Below, piece by piece: positions 44,718-52,090 of a stretch of DNA of 64,000 nt; the first letter of the stretch is position 1, and the number at the start of each line of letters is the position of its first letter. Both the position numbers and the translations under genes were made by a program. Below the pieces are notes generated by a model. It saw only the letters and a list, made by a program, of their open reading frames with translations. It did not search any database and was not told where the DNA came from. Origin of the DNA: Rhizobium ecuadorense (GTDB lineage: Bacteria > Pseudomonadota > Alphaproteobacteria > Rhizobiales > Rhizobiaceae); the NCBI RefSeq assembly GCF_001187535.1, contig NZ_LFIO01000207.1, positions 120,117 to 184,116 on the forward strand, read 5' to 3'.

Positions 44718-46586
44718 TCAGACACCCTGTTGGTCCCGTCCCATGTTGCCGAACCCATTCCATTTGAGACGGAATTTCGTGATCTTGGTCTTGCCGCCGC
44801 CGAGGCCGGCGCCGGCCACGGCAAATTGCGTTTCGGTGAAGCTGACGAATGGCTGGCCGTGGGAAAGGGCTTCGAGGCTGCGGAGACCATGGCCGCCGAG
44901 CTGCATGCCGCCGGTAAGCCAGATCGCAAGCCCCATGGCGGTCGCGAGCCGCAGCCCGTGCGATTGCGGTAGAAGCGGCAGACCGTTCTCGATCGCATGG
45001 CGAAGGACGATCAGCACCGTCACCGACAGATAGATCGAAAGATTTATCGCGGCAAAGATATAAAAGCCCTGGGCGGCAGCCGCCTCGCTGGCGAGCGTCA
45101 TGGCGACGGCACATAGCCCGGCGAGCGCGATGTAGGGCGCGACGACGCGCAGCGGCAGAGAATGTTGCTGCTGCTTTCCTTTCGGCGTGATGCGGAAATC
45201 GACAAAGGAGCCGGAGATATAATCGCGCACGGCCGCCAGGCTGCCGGCGAGCGACCATGGCCAGCGCAGGAAGATGAAGGCCAGCCCCTCCCAGCCGAAC
45301 AGTTTCGCATCATGCGGCCTGAAGCTTCCCGTCGCCCGCCAGAAGACGGAAAACAGCGTCAGCACGCCCGATATCGGTGCGAAATGCAGCAGAAAATCCG
45401 GATAGGTGACGTTGACGAAGACATGGCCCGTCAGCAAGGCGGCAACCGGCAGCAGGAACATCACCGCCATGAATGCGGAAAAAAGCGGATACCACAGCTG
45501 CGAGAACACGAACTGAAATTTTAGCCGCCACGGCAGATGCCCGATATGACGGCTGGAATGTTGCAGCAGAATGGTAACCAGGCTGCGCGACCACTGGAAC
45601 TCCTGGACAACGAGATCGGCAAAATTCGCCGGGCCGTCGCCATGGGCGATCGCATCGACGGCATGCACGCCGCGCCAGCCGCCGGCATTCATCATCAGCG
45701 TCGTCGAATGGTCTTCGGCAAGCTCGGGGCCGAGGCCGCCGATCTGACGAAGCGCTGACGTGCGAACCGCATAATGTGAACCGATGCAAAGCGGCGCCCA
45801 GCCATTGTTGTAACCGGTCTGCAGCGAACCATGCAGGCTGGCCTCGGCATAGAGCCTGCCGCGCGCCGCCCAGCTCGTAGCGGCATTCGCATCGCAGATG
45901 CTGGGCGCGGAGACATAGCCGATCGCGGGATCGGCGAAGGGACGCAGGACCTCGCGGAGATAGGTCGGCGTCGGCACGTGATCGGCATCGAACTGGGCGA
46001 CGAAATCGTAACGCGCATAGCCGAAATGGTCGTAGAAATAGGCGAGATTGCCTTCCTTACAGCGCGTCCGGCGCGGCCAGGCTGCGCGATGATAGTCCGC
46101 CACCCCCTTTCGAGTGGAGATCAGCACGCCGTGCTCGGCGCACCAGCGCCGGGTCTCTTCCGAAGGATCCTCGTCGGCCAGCCAGACATCGAAATCGACG
46201 CCGACCTGATCGAGCATCGCCTGCAGCGTGGCGCGGACGACGGCAAAAGGCTCGGACGGTGCCTTGGTGACCACCATCGCCACCCGCCCCTCCGGCAGCC
46301 GCGCGCGCGGGCTGACCGTCCGCGCGTCGAGGAAGATCAGGATGAAATAGGCCGGAACGAGCGTGATCCAGCCCAGCACGAGGGTGATGAGCACGAAAGC
46401 GGTCCAGGAAATGATGTGGGCCGACTGGCACCACCAGATCCAAAAATAGCCGAGGGCCGCCAGCCAGCAGAGGATGCCGAGGCCGTAAGCGGCACGGTTC
46501 CAGCCGGTAAAAACTGGATCGAAAGTATCCGCGGCGGCGGCTTTCGCCGTCCTGGCACGGTGGCCGATTTCCGAACCAATGCTCAT
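44718..46586 (-). CDS. cellulose-synthase-like family 2 glycosyltransferase
   Basis: Inner-membrane synthase of 622 residues. Two N-terminal membrane helices lead into a processive GT2 domain. Its signature acids are visible: Asp in VWLADEDPSEE, the DAD motif in AQFDADHVPTPTYL, the general-base region LAEDHSTTLMMN, and a QxxxW-like motif in VQEFQWSRSLVTI. Several C-terminal helices follow. No PilZ domain is seen, so direct cyclic-di-GMP control through this subunit is unlikely. It is coupled to galE by a four-base overlap. Neighbouring genes supply UDP-galactose and UDP-xylose, so the polymer may contain these sugars rather than only glucose; that is inference. Confidence 0.9.
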   Translation of the reverse strand: MSIGSEIGHRARTAKAAAADTFDPVFTGWNRAAYGLGILCWLAALGYFWIWWCQSAHIISWTAFVLITLVLGWITLVPAYFILIFLDARTVSPRARLPEGRVAMVVTKAPSEPFAVVRATLQAMLDQVGVDFDVWLADEDPSEETRRWCAEHGVLISTRKGVADYHRAAWPRRTRCKEGNLAYFYDHFGYARYDFVAQFDADHVPTPTYLREVLRPFADPAIGYVSAPSICDANAATSWAARGRLYAEASLHGSLQTGYNNGWAPLCIGSHYAVRTSALRQIGGLGPELAEDHSTTLMMNAGGWRGVHAVDAIAHGDGPANFADLVVQEFQWSRSLVTILLQHSSRHIGHLPWRLKFQFVFSQLWYPLFSAFMAVMFLLPVAALLTGHVFVNVTYPDFLLHFAPISGVLTLFSVFWRATGSFRPHDAKLFGWEGLAFIFLRWPWSLAGSLAAVRDYISGSFVDFRITPKGKQQQHSLPLRVVAPYIALAGLCAVAMTLASEAAAAQGFYIFAAINLSIYLSVTVLIVLRHAIENGLPLLPQSHGLRLATAMGLAIWLTGGMQLGGHGLRSLEALSHGQPFVSFTETQFAVAGAGLGGGKTKITKFRLKWNGFGNMGRDQQGV

Positions 46587-47566
46587 GCCGTCACCTTCAG
46601 GCCGAAAGTCGGACCGGCGGTGCGGATGATCGTATCGATATCCGAAAGAGCGGGCGTGAAGCCGAGTTCCGCCTTCGCTCTTGCCGTTTCGGCAAAGAGG
46701 ATCGGCGGATCGCCGGCCCGGCGGGGGCGATACCGGACGGGAACTTCACGGCCGGTCGCCCGGTGGATGGCTTCGAGGATCTCGCGCACCGAAGTGCCCC
46801 GGCCGGAACCGAGATTGACGCTGAGCGAGCCGCCATCGGCCATCAGATGATTGACGGCGGCAAGATGCGCCTGTGCGAGATCGCTGACATGAATATAGTC
46901 GCGCACACAGGTTCCGTCTTCGGTGGGATAATCGGTGCCGAAGATATCGAGCCGCTCCAGCCTGCCGGCGGCAGCGAGAAGGGCGCGAGGGATGAGATGG
47001 GTCTCGGGCTGGTGACGCTCGGCAAGCTCACCCTCCGGATCGGCGCCGGCCGCATTGAAATAACGCAGCGCGGCAAAACGGATCCCGTAGGCGGCGGCAA
47101 AATCTTCGAGCGCCATCTCGAAGATCAGTTTGGTGCGGCCGTAGGGATTGACCGGTTGCTGTGGCGTTTCTTCGCCTATCGGCAGGGAGGCGGGGACGCC
47201 ATAGGTGGCGCAGCTGCTCGAAAAGACGATCCGTTCGATATCCTGGTCGAGGCAGGCCTCCAGCAGCGTCAGGCTGCCGACGACGTTGTTGCGGTAATAT
47301 TTCCTGGGCATCTCGACGGATTCGCCGACATAGGCATTGGCGCCGCAATGGATGACGCAATCGGGCGAAAACTCTGCGAGCGTTCGGCGCAGTGTGGCTG
47401 CATCGGCGAGGTCCGCCCGGATCAGCGGTCCCCAGCGGACACTGTCGGCATGCCCTGTCGACAGATTGTCATAGGTGACCGGGATCATGCCGGCCCGCGC
47501 CAGCGTTTTGCAGATATGACTGCCTATGAAACCGGCGCCGCCGGTAACCAGAATGTAGCGGGGCAT
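46583..47566 (-). CDS. galE: UDP-glucose 4-epimerase
   Basis: SDR-type epimerase of 327 residues interconverting UDP-glucose and UDP-galactose. The NAD motif ILVTGGAGFIGSHICKTLA opens the protein, followed by HCGANAYVGESVEMPRKYY, SSSCATYGVPASLPIGEETP, the catalytic PYGRTKLIFEMAL (Tyr-x-x-x-Lys as YGRTK) and YFNAAGADPEGELAERHQPE, a GalE hallmark. The ATG at 47566 follows GGAGG and lies two bases after the previous gene. The longer frame to 47935 is antisense-like and not used. Confidence 0.95.
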   Translation of the reverse strand: MPRYILVTGGAGFIGSHICKTLARAGMIPVTYDNLSTGHADSVRWGPLIRADLADAATLRRTLAEFSPDCVIHCGANAYVGESVEMPRKYYRNNVVGSLTLLEACLDQDIERIVFSSSCATYGVPASLPIGEETPQQPVNPYGRTKLIFEMALEDFAAAYGIRFAALRYFNAAGADPEGELAERHQPETHLIPRALLAAAGRLERLDIFGTDYPTEDGTCVRDYIHVSDLAQAHLAAVNHLMADGGSLSVNLGSGRGTSVREILEAIHRATGREVPVRYRPRRAGDPPILFAETARAKAELGFTPALSDIDTIIRTAGPTFGLKVTA

Positions 47567-47567
47567 G

Positions 47568-48605
47568 TCATACGACCTCCGCCTTCTCGGCGCCGGCCTT
47601 CTTTGCGCCAGTAAGCAAGCCGTCGAAATAATCGACGGTGCGCGCCAGGCCGGTTTCGAGGCCGATGCAGGGCTGCCAGCCCAGATCGGCGATCGCCCGG
47701 GAAATATCCGGTCGGCGCTGGCGGGGGTCGTCGGTGACCGCAGGCAGATGAACGATGCGGGAGCGCGAATTGGTCCGGTCGCGGATGATTTCCGCCAGGC
47801 GCCGAACCGTGATCTCGGTCGGGTTGCCGAGGTTGATCGGACCGTGGCAGGCGCTGCCGGCGGCCGAGAAACGCAGAAAGCCCTCGACGAGATCGTCAAC
47901 ATAGCAGAAAGAGCGGGTCTGCTGACCATCGCCATAGATCGTCAGGTCCGCATTGCGCAGCGCCTGCACGATGAAGTTGGAGACCACCCGGCCGTCATCC
48001 AGACGCATGCGCGGCCCATAGGTGTTGAAGATACGGCCCACCTTGATGTCGACGCCGTAAGTCCTGTGATAATCGAAAAACAGGGTCTCGGCGCTGCGTT
48101 TGCCTTCGTCGTAACAGGCCCGCGGTCCGATCGGGTTGACATTGCCGCAATAGGATTCGTGCTGCGGGCTCTGGTTCGGGTCGCCATAGACCTCCGACGT
48201 CGACGACTGAACGACGGTCGCACCGGTCTTGCGGGCGCAATCCAAGGTGTTGACCGCGCCAAGCACATTGGTGAGCAATGTGCCCACCGGATCCCGCTGA
48301 TAGTCGGGCGGAGAGGCCGGCGAGGCGAAGTTGAAGATGAGCGACGCTTCAATATCGAAGGGCTGGCGAACATCGTGCTCGACGACGTGAAAACGGGCGT
48401 TCGAGGCGAGATGATCGACATTCACGCGGCGGCCGGTCGAAAAATTATCGAGACAGATAACTCGGTGGCCGCGCTGCAGAAGCCTTTCGCAGAGATGCGA
48501 GCCGAGGAAACCCGCCCCGCCATTTACCAGAGCGGTGCCCGGCTCCCTGAGCACCGGCACGCCTGCTACTTCGGAAGAACCTTCGTTGGGAACGAAACTA
48601 CGCAT
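47568..48605 (-). CDS. UDP-glucuronate decarboxylase-like SDR (UDP-xylose synthase)
   Basis: Product of 345 residues. NAD motif ALVNGGAGFLGSHLCERLL; Asn replaces the usual Thr before the glycine run. HDVRQPFDIEASLIFNFASP, the QSSTSEVYGDPNQSPQHESY segment, the catalytic Tyr/Lys in CYDEGKRSAETLFFDYH, and RIFNTYGPRMRLDDGRVVSN are typical of UXS enzymes making UDP-xylose from UDP-glucuronate. A dTDP-glucose dehydratase is less likely given the RIFNTYGPRM phrase. First gene of the five-gene operon, with a strong GGGAAGGGG binding site. Confidence 0.9.
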   Translation of the reverse strand: MRSFVPNEGSSEVAGVPVLREPGTALVNGGAGFLGSHLCERLLQRGHRVICLDNFSTGRRVNVDHLASNARFHVVEHDVRQPFDIEASLIFNFASPASPPDYQRDPVGTLLTNVLGAVNTLDCARKTGATVVQSSTSEVYGDPNQSPQHESYCGNVNPIGPRACYDEGKRSAETLFFDYHRTYGVDIKVGRIFNTYGPRMRLDDGRVVSNFIVQALRNADLTIYGDGQQTRSFCYVDDLVEGFLRFSAAGSACHGPINLGNPTEITVRRLAEIIRDRTNSRSRIVHLPAVTDDPRQRRPDISRAIADLGWQPCIGLETGLARTVDYFDGLLTGAKKAGAEKAEVV

Positions 48606-48993
48606 TACAAACCCCTTCCCATGTATTTAGTCTTTTGTTTTAGTTATGCGCTGCACGTCTTGCCTATCCGATTGGACATTCTTGATAGCGACTATCCAAA
48701 CATGAATAACTTTTGAATTATTCTTCAGGCAATTGAATTACTATTAAAATGATAAGGCGATAACAGCTAAGGTCAACTTCAAAAAGCCTCAGTATCCAAA
48801 ATAATTACGTAACTATTCTTAAAATTAACAAATGATTAATCATTTTATATCTATTATTCCCTCAGAACGAGTGTCCTGGCCTCACTCAAGCTTCACTCCA
48901 TGAAGTTGATCTATAAGTAATGGTAGGGTTGGCCGCGCGGAACTGCACGACCGGTCTTGCATCCGGAAGCGCCATATGCGAGGGATTTTGGCC
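48606..48993. promoter_or_regulatory. AT-rich promoter region of the polysaccharide operon, with 16-bp palindrome
   Basis: Strikingly AT-rich compared with the surrounding genes, especially 48700-48870. It contains the perfect palindrome AAATGATTAATCATTT (48830-48845). No gene is seen. It must hold the promoter of the UDP-xylose synthase operon and possibly that of the small gene at 48994. AT-rich promoters like this are typical targets of Ros/MucR-type regulators in rhizobia; that link is inference. Confidence 0.55.
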
Positions 48994-49314
48994 ATGTTGA
49001 AAAAACAAGCTGCAGCGCAGCCGAGAGGCTGGCGTCTTTTTCATTTTGCGATGTTTGCCGGGGGAACGACGCTTCTTGCGATCGGAACGACGGCCTGTAC
49101 GGTCGTCAACGACGACATCGCCGCCGTCGCCAAAAAGAACGTCGTCGTCGTCGAGGCGCCGCGCGTCGCGAAAGCCTATGCCTATCCGGCAAATCGGCGC
49201 GAACGCCCGGCTGCATCTACGGTTCGCGTCGCCTATCACGGCTCGGCGCCTTATATCTGCTCTCCAAGCGGCTTCGGACAGAAGTCGCGCTGCTTCGCAC
49301 GACCGTCGATCTGA
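48994..49314 (+). CDS. small exported hypothetical protein
   Basis: Product of 106 residues with a hydrophobic N-terminal segment (FHFAMFAGGTTLLAIGTTAC) that looks like a signal peptide, possibly a weak lipobox at the Cys. The short mature part ends in a conserved-looking Cys-containing tail (APYICSPSGFGQKSRCFARP) of a type I associate with small rhizobial envelope proteins. The ATG at 48994 follows GAGGGA; an ATG at 48976 behind GGAAG would add six residues. It lies between the AT-rich region and the convergent luxR-type gene. Function unknown. Confidence 0.6.
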   Translation: MLKKQAAAQPRGWRLFHFAMFAGGTTLLAIGTTACTVVNDDIAAVAKKNVVVVEAPRVAKAYAYPANRRERPAASTVRVAYHGSAPYICSPSGFGQKSRCFARPSI

Positions 49315-49363
49315 AACGTGCTACGCCTCCTTGCGTGCCTGAACAGACGCGCGGCGGGGTAGA

Positions 49364-50146
49364 TCAGTTGCGCCACCGGCCGGACATGTCGTCCTCGCCG
49401 GCGGGATGCTCGTTGAAGAAACGGGATGCAGCTTCCGTGCGGTTTCGGACGTTCATCTTCTTGTAGATGTTGCGGACGTGAACCTTCACGGTGTTTTCGG
49501 AAAGATGCAGCTTGTCGGCGATGATCTTGTTTTGCGTGCCCTTGCAGATGAGATCCAGGATCTGAACCTCGCGCGTGGTCAAAGAGGAGATGCTGTCGCG
49601 TCTCAGCTTCAGCGCATTGGTACGCGCCGCATCAACCGATTTTGTCTGATAGAGCGAAGGCTCCAGCTGGGTGTTCTTGTTGGTGAGGCGATTGAGCAGG
49701 GCTGACGGAAAATGTTCGCCGCCCTTCATCAGCAGATCCACCGCGGCCATGAAGACATCGAGCCGCAGGTTGAGCGGCAGGACGCCATCGATGATCCTTG
49801 CCTCCACCAGGCGACTGACATAGGGTTCGAGCATGTCGATGGCTTCGACGACAAGTCCGACAGAGGTTTCCGGGTGGTTTTCGCGGGCAGCCTGCAGCGC
49901 CTCATGAAGCTCCGGCGCAGGTATATGATAGAATAAAACGAGCTTCAAATCGCCGGCATCTTTTTCCAGCATCGGCTTCGTGCTTGTTATGCTCGCCACA
50001 TCACAGTTCGGAAATTTCTTGGCTAGCGCCTCTACCATGCATTCCGAAAACAGATCGGCTTTGGCGACGACTAATATAGTATTTCCGGATGAACCTAATT
50101 TCTTGCACTGGTCTGTATTCTCCATTCCTGAGCTTGTCATGAACAT
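49364..50146 (-). CDS. LuxR family regulator with atypical receiver-like domain
   Basis: Product of 260 residues. The C-terminus is a LuxR/FixJ helix-turn-helix (SLTTREVQILDLICKGTQNK and LHLSENTVKVHVRNIYKKM, about 188-245). The N-terminal 130 residues fold like a receiver (NTILVVAKADLFSECMVEAL), but the phosphoacceptor Asp is not evident: the strand reads LKLVLFYHIPAPELHE. It is therefore probably not phosphorylated in the usual way. The start at 50146 follows GGGGAGG. It lies between the polysaccharide operon and the type I secretion locus and is the best local candidate to control either. Confidence 0.88.
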   Translation of the reverse strand: MFMTSSGMENTDQCKKLGSSGNTILVVAKADLFSECMVEALAKKFPNCDVASITSTKPMLEKDAGDLKLVLFYHIPAPELHEALQAARENHPETSVGLVVEAIDMLEPYVSRLVEARIIDGVLPLNLRLDVFMAAVDLLMKGGEHFPSALLNRLTNKNTQLEPSLYQTKSVDAARTNALKLRRDSISSLTTREVQILDLICKGTQNKIIADKLHLSENTVKVHVRNIYKKMNVRNRTEAASRFFNEHPAGEDDMSGRWRN

Positions 50147-50966
50147 ATACGCCTCCCCTAGCGTTACACTTTACTCAAACGTGGAGCGATGGCGGGTATT
50201 CGATAGTAAGAAATGCCTGCCCCTGATCTCACCGCTTTATTTTTTAGACATTTCTTAATTATGTTAATACGGATTGAGAGGGAAGGAAATGGCCCAAAGT
50301 GATTAGTTTTAGTGGGCAAAAAACGATAATATACTAAGCTTTGGTTGCATTTTTACTGATATGGGTACTTCAAGGTTATATTTGCTCTCACTATAGATGA
50401 GAGCTGAATGTAATAGTTCAGTACAGATTGTTATATTTTCGGCCTGCATGAGGTGTCGGAACCGCCGCAAAGTGGACCTCAACCCAGCCGCGAATGCGGG
50501 GCTTCCGGATTCCAGAGACACGGGCACCGCCACCCACAAAGACGTCCCGACGTTGCACCGGAAGAGGCTAGCCGGACGTGGCAAATCCGCCTTAGCCCGA
50601 ATTGATATCTATCGGCTCCGCATTTTTTCCAGCAATCTGTGATCGTCGCCCAAGAGGCGGCATGGACGATCCAGGTATCGGCGTGTGTTTTTGATACATG
50701 GCATCCATTTAGGGCAACTCAACGACAATAACGCCTGGATACTCCTTATCCTCTTTAGGATGTGGAGCTGGATATGTGCGGCCTTGTACTGAGTACGTAC
50801 AATCCCAATACCAACGGTTTGATCAACAAATCGCGAAAAGCCGCAGATGACTGGTACCGAATACATCTGCCGATGTTAACCACATCGGAGCGAGCGCGAG
50901 CAAAATCCCATTTGAGATGAGAGGGATTTCGAAAGGCTGCTCCGGTTTTTTTCTGGAGAACGTTTG
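50147..50966. promoter_or_regulatory. 820-base non-coding region before the secretion locus
   Basis: No convincing gene. The first 250 bases are AT-rich. Features include the interrupted palindrome TTGTAC-N7-GTACAA at 50784-50802, TTGATCAA near 50819, and AAATCCC/GGGATTT arms just upstream of the next gene (about 50907-50933). The short open frames in it have no ribosome-binding sites or recognisable products. The length suggests complex regulation or an unrecognised small RNA. Confidence 0.5.
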
Positions 50967-51947
50967 ATGTCCGACGCCTATAAACACGACCCGAAATCAT
51001 CGGGCGACGAAACCGAAATCACCAAGGTCGGGGCGCTTGCCGACGGCTATGCCAACAGCGCCATCAATTCAACGGAAGTCGACGACGGCTCGACCGGTTA
51101 TGTCGGGGGCGTCGCCAATGGCGACAACCGCGACAATACCGACAACAGCGTCGACGTCGAGGTAAAGGCCGACATCGATGTGTCTGCCAATAACGGCGAC
51201 AACCGCGACAACGAATACGACTGGAGCTACAAATCCGACGACGATACGAGCACCAAGACCACGACGATTACCGACTCCAATAACGACTACGACTGGAGTT
51301 ATGACAGCAAGTCGTACAGCGACAACGACACCGACACCAAGACGATCACGGACACCGATACGAAGACCGTGACCGACACCGATATCAAGACCATTACGGA
51401 TACGGACACCAAGACGATCTCCGACAGCAACAATACCGCTGACAGCTTCAACAAGACCGACACCGACTTCGCCGTCATCGAGGACGTCAAGGACTTCGAC
51501 AACCTCGGCGTTGCCGGCCACGACCTCGCCTTCAATCTCGGCGACGACTTCTCCTTCACGCTCGACGTCGACAACATTCTCAACGATTCGCTGACGGGTG
51601 CCGGCAACGACAGCGGCTTCAGCGCCGTCCAGGCGAACCATCTGGCTGACCAGGACAGTGCCTGGAACATCAAGATGGACAACGACGGCGCCCAGAACCA
51701 TCTGAACGCCAATGCCGGCACCGCCGATAGCGCGGAAGGCATGGAGATGGACGGCAAGGGCTGGGATCTCAAGGCCGGCGACGACGCCAGCGGGTCGAGC
51801 GCAGCCGATGCCTCCGCGATCCTTGCCAATTCCGGCTTCCACCTCGAGCTCGTTCAGGGCGCGAACCTACTCAGCAACACAGTCGACTCCAGCGTCATCG
51901 GCGGCAATTCTCATGCCTCCGACGTCGGCGAGGATACCAGCACCTGA
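50967..51947 (+). CDS. Asp/Thr-rich repetitive acidic protein, putative type I secretion substrate
   Basis: I do not recognise a family. The 326-residue, very acidic protein has no signal peptide. Repeats include NGDNRDN twice (about 51 and 76), DYDWSY/EYDWSY twice, and four tandem copies of an 8-residue unit like TDTDTKTI (about 122-155), encoded by 24-base DNA repeats. The second half has GHDLAFNLGDDFSFTLDVDN, and the tail ends in ASDVGEDTST. There is no GGxGxDxUx nonapeptide, so it is not classical RTX, but composition and position upstream of an ABC exporter and HlyD gene fit a secreted calcium-binding or adhesive protein. The ATG at 50967 follows GGAG. Confidence 0.8.
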   Translation: MSDAYKHDPKSSGDETEITKVGALADGYANSAINSTEVDDGSTGYVGGVANGDNRDNTDNSVDVEVKADIDVSANNGDNRDNEYDWSYKSDDDTSTKTTTITDSNNDYDWSYDSKSYSDNDTDTKTITDTDTKTVTDTDIKTITDTDTKTISDSNNTADSFNKTDTDFAVIEDVKDFDNLGVAGHDLAFNLGDDFSFTLDVDNILNDSLTGAGNDSGFSAVQANHLADQDSAWNIKMDNDGAQNHLNANAGTADSAEGMEMDGKGWDLKAGDDASGSSAADASAILANSGFHLELVQGANLLSNTVDSSVIGGNSHASDVGEDTST

Positions 51948-52090
51948 CACTGACCTCCAAGGACGAAGACGAACTGCACCGGCGCCGCCGGTGCAGTTCG
52001 ACTGTTTGAAAACGGTTTGACGACCACACCATGGCTCCCGGCGGGGCCGCTTCCAAGGCCGATCGTCATTTCGAATGGGAGGGCCGAACC

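Noticed and set aside
50309..51000. Small open frames of 81-91 codons in the gap before the secretion locus
   Set aside because: They lack ribosome-binding sites, overlap one another on opposite strands and show no domain or composition typical of real genes.
51331..51425. Possible CRISPR array
   Set aside because: The 24-base units are contiguous, in frame and encode TDTDTKT-like residues; there are no unique spacers and no cas genes.
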